Shown here in pieces: positions 7,175 through 15,052 of a DNA stretch of 20,936 bases (position 1 is the stretch's first letter; each line of letters opens with the position of its first letter). Under the pieces are notes generated by a model. It had not been told where the DNA came from, searched no databases, and was given only the letters and a program-made list of their open reading frames with translations. The stretch is taken from positions 1 through 20,936 of the forward strand of contig DATABS010000043.1 in assembly GCA_036259475.1 (NCBI GenBank), in the 5' to 3' direction. Made by a program: the position numbers and the translations under genes. The stretch comes from ZC4RG17 sp036259475. GTDB lineage: Bacteria; Actinomycetota; Acidimicrobiia; Spongiisociales; ZC4RG35.

Positions 7175-7480
7175 GTGATCGTCAACCAGTTCCTCATCCT
7201 GGCCGCCGCCCTGTTCGCCCTCGGCGTCTACGGCCTGCTGGTGCGGCGCAACGCCGTCATGGTGCTGCTCTCGATCGAGCTGATGCTGGCCGCCGTCAAC
7301 ATCAACCTCGTGGTGTTCGAAGCGATGTGGCGCACGTCGGAGGCGGTGGGCCAGGTGTTTGCCATTTTCGTGATCACGGTCGCCGCCGCCGAGGTGGGAA
7401 TCGGCCTGGCGATCATCCTGATGATCTTCCGCAACCGCCAGTCCGCCAACGTCGACGAACTGGACCTGATGCGATGGTGA
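7175..7480 (+). CDS. nuoK: Complex I subunit K
   Basis: NuoK is a three-helix antiporter-like subunit of the proton-pumping arm. The protein has 101 residues, the family norm. It keeps the two buried Glu residues needed for pumping, in LLSIELMLAAVNINLV and in VAAAEVGIGLAIILMIFR. The GTG at 7175 has GGAGG (7164-7168) 6 bp upstream. The third repeat element begins 17 bp after its stop. Confidence 0.95.
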   Translation: MIVNQFLILAAALFALGVYGLLVRRNAVMVLLSIELMLAAVNINLVVFEAMWRTSEAVGQVFAIFVITVAAAEVGIGLAIILMIFRNRQSANVDELDLMRW

Positions 7481-7497
7481 AGGCTGGCTCCGCTCGA

Positions 7498-7690
7498 GGT
7501 TCTGGGTGGTGGGTTCTAGGTTCTGGGTCGCGCCTCTCGCGGTGCGATCGTCCCCTATCTAGTGCGTCCTTCGACGCGCTTAGACCGTCCTCGATCTTGA
7601 TGACGAGCGGCGCTCATCCTGAGATCAGCGCAGAAGAAGATCTTCGTCCGGCGCTAGCCGTGACCGACCACCTACCACCTACCACTTAGT
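7498..7690. repeat. Intergenic element 3: inverted arrays of 7-bp units (nuoK/nuoL gap)
   Basis: The left array is GGTTCTG, GGTGGTG, GGTTCTA, GGTTCTG (7498-7525). The right array is ACCGACC, ACCTACC, ACCTACC, ACTTAGT (7663-7690). Core landmarks shared with the element at 6378 are CGCCTCTCGC (7531-7540), CGTCCTTCGACGC (7565-7577), CGCAGAAGAAGATC (7629-7642) and CGTCCGGCGCT (7645-7655). The distance from AGAAGAAGA to the right array is 22 nt, against 22 and 21 in the other two copies. Unlike those, this right array almost touches the next start codon (nuoL GTG at 7695) and leaves no room for a Shine-Dalgarno. Confidence 0.85.
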
Positions 7691-7694
7691 ACCC

Positions 7695-9719
7695 GTGACT
7701 GAGACTCTCCTACTTGCAGCAGCTGAGGTGCCTGACGTCGGTTCGGGCGGGTTCTTCGCTGAGACGGCGGGGATCATGTTGATCTCACCGTTCGTGGCGT
7801 TCCTGGCCATCATCGCCGTGGGCAAGCGGCTGAAGTATCAGGGGGCCGAGCTGGCGATCGCCGCCCTCGCCGTGAACACCATCTGGGCGGTCGTTCTGTT
7901 CTTCCTGAACATGACGGAGGGCGTCCGCCACGAGGTCTCGTTCACCGTCGGCGACATCGGCTCCGGCCTCGTGTTCGAGCTGGGATGGCTGGTCGATGGC
8001 CTGTCCATCATGATGTACCTGCTCGTCAACCTCGTCGGCCTCATCGTCTTCATCTACGCCGTCGGATACATGCAGGGCGACCGGCGGGTCACCTGGTTCT
8101 TCGCCGCCTTCTCACTGTTCGCCGGGTCGATGCTGCTGCTCGTCGGCGCCCCCAATCTGATCCAACTGATCATCGGCTGGGAAGGCGTCGGGCTTGCCTC
8201 GTACCTCCTTATCGGCTTCTACTGGGAAGACCACGAGAACGTCAACGCCGGCAACAAGGCGTTCATGGTCAACAAGCTGGCCGACGTAGGCCTGCTACTC
8301 GGCGCCATCCTCGTAGGGCTGGCGATCGGCAACTGGGGGTTCAACGAACTCGACATGGCGGCGGCCGCCGGCGACTCCGGGCTCATCGCAGTTGCGGTTG
8401 CCGGAGGCGCCCTCCTCTTCATCGGGGCGATGGGCAAGTCGGCTCAATTCCCCTTCCACATCTGGCTTCCCGACGCCATGGCCGGGCCCACGCCCGTCTC
8501 GGCGCTCATGCATGCCGCCACCATGGTCACCGCCGGCATCTACCTGATGGCCCGCATGTTCCCGTTCTACGAGCAGATCGCCTCCGAGATCCGTCCCTGG
8601 ATGGTGGCGATCGGCACCATCACCCTGTTCGCGATGGGCCTGCTCGCGCTGGTCGCCGACGACATCAAGAAGGTTCTGGCTTACTCGACCGTGTCCCAAC
8701 TCGGCTACATGATGACGGCCGTCGCCGCCGGCGGATACACCGCCGGCCTGTTCCACCTGTTCACCCACGCCTTCTTCAAGGCCCTGCTCTTCCTGGGCGC
8801 CGGTTCGGTCATCCACGCCGTCCACTCCAACAACATGTCCGACATGGGCGGCCTCAAGGACGAAATGCCCCGCACCTACTGGACCTTCGTGATCGGCTCG
8901 CTCGCTCTCGCCGGGATCATCCCGTTCGCCGGCTTCTGGTCGAAGGACGAGATCCTCGCCACCCTCGGGGCCGAGGGCTACACGGCGGTGATGTGGATCG
9001 CCATCGCCGGAGCCTTCGTCACCGCCTTCTACATGGCCCGGGCGGTCGCCCTCACTTTCCACGGCAGATACAAGGGTCACGGTCATCCCCACGAGTCGCC
9101 GTCCGTCATGACGGTGCCGCTCATCGCTCTGGCGATCCCCTCCGTCGGGGCGGGGCTGCTGAACATCCCGGGGGTCTCGTGGCCCGGCATCCACAACTTC
9201 ACCGAGTGGCTCGCCGTCCGGGTGGTTCCGATGGGCGACCACCACGCCGAATCGATCGACTTCTTCCTCGCTGCGATGGGACTCGGCGCCGCTGTGCTGG
9301 GCATCGTCCTGGGATGGATGATCTTCGCCCCGGACCGCGACACGCAGCGAGAGCGGGACCGCTTCGACATCCCCGCCCTCTACCCGCTCCTCCGGCGGAG
9401 GTACTACATGGACGACGCCGCGATGGGGATCTCGCGCTTCACCGTCGGCCCCGTTGCCCGGTTCGTCGACTGGGTCAACACATACGTCATCGACGGCATC
9501 GTCAACGGGGTCGGTGGCGCCGTCTACCACCTCGGCCGCTTCGTGTACGGCGGGCTCGATCAGCGAGGACTGGACGGTATCTTCAACGGCTTGTCGGCGG
9601 CGGCCGACGCCGCCGGCTCCGGGCTGCGCAAGCTGCAGACCGGTCGGGTACAGCAGTACGCCGCGTCCTTCGTCATGGGGGCGCTCGTGTTGGTCATCGT
9701 GTTCGTGTTGGTTCGATAG
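7695..9719 (+). CDS. nuoL: Complex I subunit L (antiporter-like proton pump)
   Basis: NuoL is the distal antiporter-like subunit with the long lateral helix along the membrane arm. The 674-residue protein contains GWEGVGLASYLLIGFYW with the conserved Glu, then FPFHIWLPDAMAGPTPVSAL and MHAATMVTAGIYLMARMFP. A final transmembrane helix lies at the very C-terminus, after a long amphipathic region. Length fits full-length NuoL. The GTG at 7695 lies 4 bp after the repeat array and has no Shine-Dalgarno. An internal ATG at 7776 (residue 28, before LISPFVAFLAIIAVG) would give a start closer to that of typical NuoL proteins and cannot be excluded. nuoM follows after 15 bp. Confidence 0.95.
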   Translation: MTETLLLAAAEVPDVGSGGFFAETAGIMLISPFVAFLAIIAVGKRLKYQGAELAIAALAVNTIWAVVLFFLNMTEGVRHEVSFTVGDIGSGLVFELGWLVDGLSIMMYLLVNLVGLIVFIYAVGYMQGDRRVTWFFAAFSLFAGSMLLLVGAPNLIQLIIGWEGVGLASYLLIGFYWEDHENVNAGNKAFMVNKLADVGLLLGAILVGLAIGNWGFNELDMAAAAGDSGLIAVAVAGGALLFIGAMGKSAQFPFHIWLPDAMAGPTPVSALMHAATMVTAGIYLMARMFPFYEQIASEIRPWMVAIGTITLFAMGLLALVADDIKKVLAYSTVSQLGYMMTAVAAGGYTAGLFHLFTHAFFKALLFLGAGSVIHAVHSNNMSDMGGLKDEMPRTYWTFVIGSLALAGIIPFAGFWSKDEILATLGAEGYTAVMWIAIAGAFVTAFYMARAVALTFHGRYKGHGHPHESPSVMTVPLIALAIPSVGAGLLNIPGVSWPGIHNFTEWLAVRVVPMGDHHAESIDFFLAAMGLGAAVLGIVLGWMIFAPDRDTQRERDRFDIPALYPLLRRRYYMDDAAMGISRFTVGPVARFVDWVNTYVIDGIVNGVGGAVYHLGRFVYGGLDQRGLDGIFNGLSAAADAAGSGLRKLQTGRVQQYAASFVMGALVLVIVFVLVR

Positions 9720-9734
9720 AGAGGGCTGATTCCG

Positions 9735-11345
9735 ATGGAGTGGTTCGATACTTGGGCGCTGCCCCTGATCGTGTTCCTGCCGCTGGCGGGGATGCTGGTC
9801 CTGGGCGTGATCCCCAAGGAGAAGGAAAACGCCACCAAGGGCACGGCCCTGCTCTTCTCCCTGCTCGCCTTCGCCGTTTCGCTGGTCGCAGTCGGGCGCT
9901 TCGACTTCGGGGCCGCCTCGTACAACACCTATCAGTTCGAGGTCGACGTCCCCTGGATCCCGGCGATCGACGCCAACTTCCACCTCGGCGTCGACGGGAT
10001 CAGCCTGCCGCTGCTCGTGCTCTCCACCTTCGTCGTGCTGCTGTCCGTCATCTACTCGTGGGATCACTGGGAGGAGCCGCGCAGCCCGCGGGCGTTCCTG
10101 ATGCTGATGCTGCTGCTCGCCACCGGCATGAACGGCACCTTCGTCGCCCTCGATCTGGTGCTGTTCTTCATCTTCTTCGAGGTGGTGCTGGTCCCGATGT
10201 ACTTCATGATCGGTATCTGGGGCGACCGGGCACCGCGCAAGATCCCCGGATTCTCACGGGTGATCGAGACCCGGCTCTACGCCGCCATCAAATTCTTCCT
10301 CTTCACGCTCTTCGGGTCGGCTTTCATGCTCCTCGGCTTCCTGGCGCTCTACCTGCGCTCCGGCGACTCCGGTGACCGAACGTTCGACATCGTCGAGCTG
10401 ACCAACCTGGGGGCGAGCGGGGCGTTCACCGGCACCTTCGCCTTCCTGGTCTTCGGTGGCCTGTTCCTCGGGTTCGCCGTGAAAGTGCCGATGTGGCCGC
10501 TCCACACCTGGCTCCCCGACGCCCACACCGCCGCCCCGACGGTCGGCTCGGTGTTGTTGGCGGCCATCATGCTGAAGCTGGGCACCTACGGCTTCGTCCG
10601 GATCTCCCTCCCGATCCTCCCCCAAGAAGCAGTGCGCTGGGCACCCGCCATCGCCATCCTGGCCGTGATCGGGATCATCTACGGCTCGCTGGCCTGTCTG
10701 GCTCAGACCGACTTCAAGCGGCTGATCGCCTTCTCATCAGTAGGGCACATGGGCTTCGTCATGCTCGGCATCGCCACCCTCACCGATGTGGGTATCAACG
10801 CCGCCATCATCGGCATGGTGGCGCACGGGCTGATCACCGGCCTGTTGTTCTTCATCGCCGGGTCGATGGCCCACCGCTACCACACCCGGGAGATGGCGCG
10901 CCTCGGTGGGCAGATGAAGCTGATGCCGATCATCGGCGGCGTACTCGGCTTCACCGCTATGGCCTCGCTCGGCCTGCCCGGCCTCGCCGGGTTCTGGGGC
11001 GAGTTCATGTCGCTCGTCGGCTCATACAACCCACTCGACGGTCTCAGCCTGACCGTGTTCCGCTCCGCCATGGTGGCGGGCGCCATCGGCACCGTTCTGA
11101 CCGCCGCCTACATGCTCTACATGCTCCAGCAGATCAACTTCGGCGAGGTGGGCGACGAATGGGTCGGGCACCACTTCCACGACGCCGATCGTTACGAGCT
11201 CACCGCCTGGGTGCCGCTCGTGATCTTCACCGTCGTGGTGGGGTTCTACCCGAACCTCATCTTCGGGGCGACGAGCGACGTAGTGACCTCACTGGTGGAC
11301 ATGGCGTTCAACGGCGGCGCCGTAAGCGCAGGTCTCGGCAGATGA
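9735..11345 (+). CDS. nuoM: Complex I subunit M (antiporter-like proton pump)
   Basis: NuoM is the middle antiporter-like subunit of the proton-pumping arm. The 536-residue polytopic protein has the functional Glu in FIFFEVVLVPMYFMIGIWG. It also has the Lys/His-bearing region VPMWPLHTWLPDAHTAAPT and LAAIMLKLGTYGFVR. The ATG at 9735 is preceded by GAGAGGG near 9718-9724, partly within the end of nuoL. The stop is followed at once by an array of 7-bp units that reaches the nuoN start. Confidence 0.96.
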   Translation: MEWFDTWALPLIVFLPLAGMLVLGVIPKEKENATKGTALLFSLLAFAVSLVAVGRFDFGAASYNTYQFEVDVPWIPAIDANFHLGVDGISLPLLVLSTFVVLLSVIYSWDHWEEPRSPRAFLMLMLLLATGMNGTFVALDLVLFFIFFEVVLVPMYFMIGIWGDRAPRKIPGFSRVIETRLYAAIKFFLFTLFGSAFMLLGFLALYLRSGDSGDRTFDIVELTNLGASGAFTGTFAFLVFGGLFLGFAVKVPMWPLHTWLPDAHTAAPTVGSVLLAAIMLKLGTYGFVRISLPILPQEAVRWAPAIAILAVIGIIYGSLACLAQTDFKRLIAFSSVGHMGFVMLGIATLTDVGINAAIIGMVAHGLITGLLFFIAGSMAHRYHTREMARLGGQMKLMPIIGGVLGFTAMASLGLPGLAGFWGEFMSLVGSYNPLDGLSLTVFRSAMVAGAIGTVLTAAYMLYMLQQINFGEVGDEWVGHHFHDADRYELTAWVPLVIFTVVVGFYPNLIFGATSDVVTSLVDMAFNGGAVSAGLGR

Positions 11346-11378
11346 CGACTTCCGACTTTCGACTTCCGACTTCCGACT
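11346..11378. repeat. (CGACTTC)n array of 7-bp units in the nuoM/nuoN gap
   Basis: The whole 34-bp gap between the nuoM stop and the nuoN ATG is a tandem array: CGACTTC (11346), CGACTTT (11353), CGACTTC (11360), CGACTTC (11367) and a partial CGACT (11374-11378). It has the same 7-bp period as the arrays flanking the three larger nuo elements but a different unit and no core. It contains no Shine-Dalgarno. Confidence 0.85.
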
Positions 11379-11379
11379 C

Positions 11380-12861
11380 ATGACGGTCGACTACCTCGCC
11401 CTGGCGCCAGAGATCATCGTGGTGGCCACCTTGCTCGGGGTTCTCACCCTCGACCTGTTCCTGCCCCGTGCCCAGAAGTACTGGGTGGCCACCCTGGCTG
11501 TGGCCGGGGTGGCGCTGGCGGCCGTCCCGCTCATCCTCCTCGCGGTGGAGGGAGGCACCCGGACGATGTTCGACGGGGCGTTCGTGGTGGACAGCTTCGC
11601 TCTCGTTCTCAAGGGCCTGCTCATCGTCGGCGGCTACCTGGTGCTGCTCATGTCGGTCTCCTACATCGAGTCCGATCGTTATTACCAGGGCGAGTACTAC
11701 CTGTTGCTCCTGTCGTCACTACTCGGCTCCATGGTGATGGCGTCGGGTCGCGACCTGATCGTCCTTTTCATCGGCCTCGAGCTCACCACCCAGCCACTGT
11801 TCCTCCTCGCCGGCTGGCGTAAGGGAGACATCCGCTCCAACGAGGCGTCGCTCAAGTACTACATCCTCGGCGTGCTCTCGACGGCGATGATGCTGTACGG
11901 GATGTCGCTGATCTTCGGACTGGTGGGCGACGTCGGCTTCGCTGAGATCGCCGCCGCCTCGGCGGACATGGCCGGTGACCCGGCCATGATCATGGCGGTG
12001 CTCTTCATGATGGTGGGCTTCGGGTTCAAGGTGTCGGCGGTTCCCTTCCACTTCTGGGCGCCCGACACCTACGAGGGAGCTCCGACACCGGTGACTGCCT
12101 ACCTGTCCGTCAACTCCAAGGTGGCCGGCTTCATCGCCATGCTCATCGTGCTCTACCTAGCCTTACCGGGACTCACGGAGGTGTGGGCTCCCGCCCTTTG
12201 GGCCATGTCCGCCCTCTCGATGACCGTCGGCAACCTGTCGGCGCTGCGCCAGCGGAACATCGTCCGTCTCCTGGCGTATTCGTCGATCGCCCAGGCGGGG
12301 TTCATGCTCGTCCCGTTCGCCGCCGCCGCCGTCTCCGGCGTGGACCTCACAGAAGGCTTCTCGGCCACGATCATCTACATGGTCATCTACGCCCTGATGA
12401 ATCTGGGAGCCTTCGCGGTGGTGATCGCCGGCGCCCGCGCCACCGGCACCGGCGACATAGACGGATGGGGCGGCCTGGGCCGTTACAACCCCCGGCTCGG
12501 CGTCCTGGCCGGCGTGTTCTTCTTCTCGCTGGCGGGCATCCCGCCCCTGGCCGGATGGTTCGCCAAATTCGCCATGTTCCGGTCGGTGATCATCGCCGGG
12601 GGAACGGCCACCGTGGTGCTGGCGGTCATCGCCTCCATCAACGTGGTCATCGCCCTCTACTACTACACCCGGGTGGTCAAGGCGGTGTGGCTCGACCCGG
12701 TCCCCGCAGGCGTTGCCATCCGCGAACAGACCGCGCCGGCCGGGTCTCTCTCACTTGCCCTCGGCATCACGCTGGCGCTAACGGTCATCATCGGATTCTT
12801 CCCGGCGATCGCCACCGTCTTCGCCGACGCGTCGCGGGTCCTCACCGCCGCCGGCGGCTGA
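11380..12861 (+). CDS. nuoN: Complex I subunit N (antiporter-like proton pump)
   Basis: NuoN is the antiporter-like subunit nearest NuoK. The 493-residue polytopic protein has LFIGLELTTQPLFLLAGWR with the conserved Glu. VPFHFWAPDTYEGAPTPVTA and a buried Lys in SVNSKVAGF follow, then the family-typical stretch ending SLAGIPPLAGWFAKF. The ATG at 11380 gives a normal N-terminus (DYLALAPEIIVV) although no Shine-Dalgarno precedes it. It is the last gene of the operon. A hairpin lies 8 bp after the stop, followed by a convergent lacI-family gene. Confidence 0.95.
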   Translation: MTVDYLALAPEIIVVATLLGVLTLDLFLPRAQKYWVATLAVAGVALAAVPLILLAVEGGTRTMFDGAFVVDSFALVLKGLLIVGGYLVLLMSVSYIESDRYYQGEYYLLLLSSLLGSMVMASGRDLIVLFIGLELTTQPLFLLAGWRKGDIRSNEASLKYYILGVLSTAMMLYGMSLIFGLVGDVGFAEIAAASADMAGDPAMIMAVLFMMVGFGFKVSAVPFHFWAPDTYEGAPTPVTAYLSVNSKVAGFIAMLIVLYLALPGLTEVWAPALWAMSALSMTVGNLSALRQRNIVRLLAYSSIAQAGFMLVPFAAAAVSGVDLTEGFSATIIYMVIYALMNLGAFAVVIAGARATGTGDIDGWGGLGRYNPRLGVLAGVFFFSLAGIPPLAGWFAKFAMFRSVIIAGGTATVVLAVIASINVVIALYYYTRVVKAVWLDPVPAGVAIREQTAPAGSLSLALGITLALTVIIGFFPAIATVFADASRVLTAAGG

Positions 12862-12869
12862 CCCTTCCC

Positions 12870-12907
12870 GCGCGACAATCCCGGCGGATATGGCGCGATT
12901 GTCGCGC
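12870..12907. terminator. Candidate bidirectional terminator hairpin
   Basis: GCGCGACAAT (12870-12879) and its exact reverse complement ATTGTCGCGC (12898-12907) form a 10-bp stem with an 18-nt loop. It lies between the convergent ends of nuoN and the lacI-family gene, where a shared terminator is expected. Neither strand has a clear T-tract, so termination may be weak or Rho-assisted. A protein-binding site is the alternative. Confidence 0.55.
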
Positions 12908-12922
12908 AAGAAGGAGGACGGC

Positions 12923-13942
12923 TCAGCGGGGAGAGCCGGTGGAGCCTCGGACCGCCAGGCTGGGCGCCAGGCGGATGGTGGCCGGTGGCTCGGCGTCGCC
13001 CGCCATCAACTTGAGCAGCGTGGCGGCGGCCTGGGCTCCCATCTGCCGGTAGGGAATTCGCACGGCGGTCAGCGGCGGCTGCATCAGGTCGAGTAGGGGT
13101 ATGTCGTTGTAGCCGGTGACCGAGATGTCGGTCCCCACGTCCTTGCCCCGCGCCCGGATGGCGCGGTAGCAGGCCAGCCCCAGGAGGTCGTTGGCGGCGA
13201 CGATGGCGGTCAGCTCGGGATGACGGTCGAGCAATGCATCCGCGGCGACGTACCCCGGCTCCACCTGATACCACTCCGCCTCCTCCACCACTTCGGGGTC
13301 CGCCTCCAGGCCCTCATTCCGCATCCAGCTCATGAACGCATCCCGTCGGGCCAGACCGGTCGACGTGGAGGACGGGCCGGCGATGTGGCCGATTCGCCGG
13401 TGCCCCAGAGAAGCGAGATGCTTGACGGCCAGGCCGATGCCGGCGTGATCGTCGCCGAGAATCGCCGGAACCGGGTCGTTGTCCAGCGTTCGGTTGACGA
13501 GCACGACGGGAACGTTGTGTCCCGCCGCCAGACTCGGCTGGGGATCCTTGCGGATCACCGTGGCCAGTATCAGCCCGTCGACATGACGCTCGAGCATGTC
13601 GGCCACCACGGTCTCGGCATGGGACTGGCCCCGGTCGGCATTGCCGATGAGCATCGAGTATCCCTCCTCGACCAGAACCGACTCCGCCCCGGCGATGATC
13701 GGGCCGAACAGCGGGTTCTCGACGTCGGGAATCACCACGCCCACCGACATGGTTTGGTTGGTGCGCAATCCGCGCGCCAGCGGGTGGGGCCGGTAGCCGA
13801 GCCGGCGGGCTGCACCCAGCACCCGTTCCACAGTGTCGGGGTTGACAACCGACGACGTAGAAGGATTGAGTGCCCGGGACGCGGTGGACACGTGCACCCC
13901 CGCCTCACGGGCGACATCCTTCAGGGTGGTTCGGTCCGCCAT
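12923..13942 (-). CDS. LacI-family transcriptional regulator (first of two)
   Basis: The 339-residue repressor has the LacI/PurR layout. An N-terminal helix-turn-helix (TLKDVAREAGVHVSTASRAL) is followed by the hinge helix region RRLGYRPHPLARGLRT. A periplasmic-binding-protein-like effector domain runs from about residue 65, containing VGVVIPDVENPLFGPII, GHRRIGHIAGP and TGYNDIPLLDLMQPPLT. The ATG at 13942 starts the canonical M-x-x-x-T-L-K-D-V-A N-terminus; 41 in-frame codons upstream are non-conserved and cross the promoter region. It is divergent from the dehydrogenase gene at 14115. A LacI-type palindrome at 14049-14058 lies in the shared 172-bp gap, so it is a good candidate to control that operon. 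Its effector, probably a small sugar-like or related metabolite, is unknown. Confidence 0.9.
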   Translation of the reverse strand: MADRTTLKDVAREAGVHVSTASRALNPSTSSVVNPDTVERVLGAARRLGYRPHPLARGLRTNQTMSVGVVIPDVENPLFGPIIAGAESVLVEEGYSMLIGNADRGQSHAETVVADMLERHVDGLILATVIRKDPQPSLAAGHNVPVVLVNRTLDNDPVPAILGDDHAGIGLAVKHLASLGHRRIGHIAGPSSTSTGLARRDAFMSWMRNEGLEADPEVVEEAEWYQVEPGYVAADALLDRHPELTAIVAANDLLGLACYRAIRARGKDVGTDISVTGYNDIPLLDLMQPPLTAVRIPYRQMGAQAAATLLKLMAGDAEPPATIRLAPSLAVRGSTGSPR

Positions 13943-14018
13943 CTCACACCAACTTAGACTCAGAGCCCTTCCGTCTGCCGTCTCACGGCGAACCGTGATG
14001 TTCCACGAACCGGTGACT

Positions 14019-14047
14019 TTGCGGGATTGCCGTCGATAAACGATACT
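14019..14047 (+). promoter_or_regulatory. Candidate promoter of the dehydrogenase operon
   Basis: TTGCGG (14019-14024) and GATACT (14042-14047) are separated by 17 bp, giving a transcription start near 14053 inside the adjacent LacI-type operator. The leader would be about 60 nt. The motif AAACGAT also occurs at 14038-14044, overlapping the -10 box, 12 bp before the copy in the operator. Confidence 0.45.
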
Positions 14048-14048
14048 A

Positions 14049-14058
14049 CAAACGATTG
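14049..14058. promoter_or_regulatory. LacI-type operator (CAAACGATTG)
   Basis: CAAACGATTG is a near-palindrome centred on CG, the pattern bound by LacI/PurR/CcpA-type dimers. Its exact reverse complement occurs at 17649-17658 and a close relative at 20727-20736, so the motif recurs at three promoter regions of this cluster. Here it begins 2 bp after the -10 box, consistent with repression by blocking initiation. Confidence 0.6.
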
Positions 14059-14114
14059 CGCCCAAGTACTGCGTCCGTCGCCAGGCGGGCGGAGCGAAGA
14101 GAGGAGCGAACTCG

Positions 14115-15050
14115 ATGGCTCAAGAGAAGTTTCCCCACCGGATCGGCTGGATCGGGACGGGACGCATGGGTTTTGCCCTGGCGGGCCGGTTGCTCGATGC
14201 CGGGGTGGACCTCTGGGCCTACAACCGGACGCGGTCCAAAGCGGAGCCGCTGGCCGAGAAGGGCGCCAAGATCGTCGATTCGCCCTCCGACCTGGCGGAA
14301 CGCGACATCGTCTTCACCATGGTCGCCGGCCCCGACGACGTTCTCGACGTGACCATCGGCGAGGAGGGTGTCCTGTCCCGGGGCGATGCCCGACCTCAGA
14401 TCATCATCGATGCCACCACGATCGACTCGGCGACGTCCCGGGAACTGACCGAGCGCGCCGCCGAAGGTGGCACCACCGTCCTGGCCGCTCCCGTGTCGGG
14501 AAACCCGAAGGTGGTCAAGTCGGGAACTCTCACCTCCGTCGTCTCGGGACCCCGCGATGCCTTCGAAGTGGCCCTGCCCTACCTGGAGGTCTTCGGGCGC
14601 AAGGTGACCTACGTCGGCGAGGGCGACGAGGCCCGTCTGGTGAAGATCTGCCACAACCTCATGCTGGGCGTCGTCACCCAGTCGATGGCGGAGATCACCA
14701 TGCTGGCCGAAGCCGCCGGCGTATCGCGGGCCGATTTCCTCGAGTTCCTCAACGACAGCGTGATGGGCTCAACCTTCACCCGATACAAGACTCCGGCTTT
14801 CGTCAACCTCGACTACACGCCGACCTTCACGTGGCACTTGCTCCGCAAGGACTTCGAGCTCGGCTTGTCGACCGGTCGGGAGCTCGACGTTCCGCTCCCT
14901 ACCGCCGCCCTCGTTCACCAGATCGTCGTGGACGGCATCGGGCGGGGCTTCGGCGACCAGGACTTCGCTGCGCTTCTGACGCGGCTTGCCGAAGGGGCGG
15001 GACGTAATATCGAGTCCGAGAACAAGGAAGTCTCCGACGGACTGAGCTGA
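14115..15050 (+). CDS. Beta-hydroxyacid dehydrogenase (3-hydroxyisobutyrate dehydrogenase/GlxR family)
   Basis: This 311-residue enzyme belongs to the family that interconverts beta-hydroxyacids and semialdehydes with NAD(P). The Rossmann motif GWIGTGRMG lies at residues 11-19. AYNRTR at 35-40 has the Asn-Arg often found in NADP-preferring members. The substrate loop is APVSGNP (125-131), and the catalytic Lys177 sits in LVKICHNLML with Asn181. The set is complete, so it should be active. Candidates for the substrate are tartronate, malonate or succinate semialdehyde, or glyoxylate; the sequence does not decide. AGAGGAG just upstream of the ATG at 14115 supports the start. The next gene, an aldehyde dehydrogenase, begins 2 bp after the stop, so the two probably share an aldehyde intermediate. 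Confidence 0.88.
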   Translation: MAQEKFPHRIGWIGTGRMGFALAGRLLDAGVDLWAYNRTRSKAEPLAEKGAKIVDSPSDLAERDIVFTMVAGPDDVLDVTIGEEGVLSRGDARPQIIIDATTIDSATSRELTERAAEGGTTVLAAPVSGNPKVVKSGTLTSVVSGPRDAFEVALPYLEVFGRKVTYVGEGDEARLVKICHNLMLGVVTQSMAEITMLAEAAGVSRADFLEFLNDSVMGSTFTRYKTPAFVNLDYTPTFTWHLLRKDFELGLSTGRELDVPLPTAALVHQIVVDGIGRGFGDQDFAALLTRLAEGAGRNIESENKEVSDGLS

Positions 15051-15052
15051 CC

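Noticed and set aside
4649..7690. CRISPR array made of the repeated AC- and GT-rich tracts
   Set aside because: Units are 7 bp in direct tandem without spacers, and there are no cas genes.
8295..10067. 590-codon open frame on the - strand opposite nuoL/nuoM
   Set aside because: Composition dominated by Gly, Asp, Glu, His and Arg is typical of an antisense shadow in GC-rich DNA; no domain is visible.
7985..10375. Very long open frame (796 codons) on the + strand overlapping nuoL and nuoM
   Set aside because: It is Arg/Pro/His-rich, matches no family I recognise, and is an out-of-frame shadow of two clear nuo genes in high-GC DNA.
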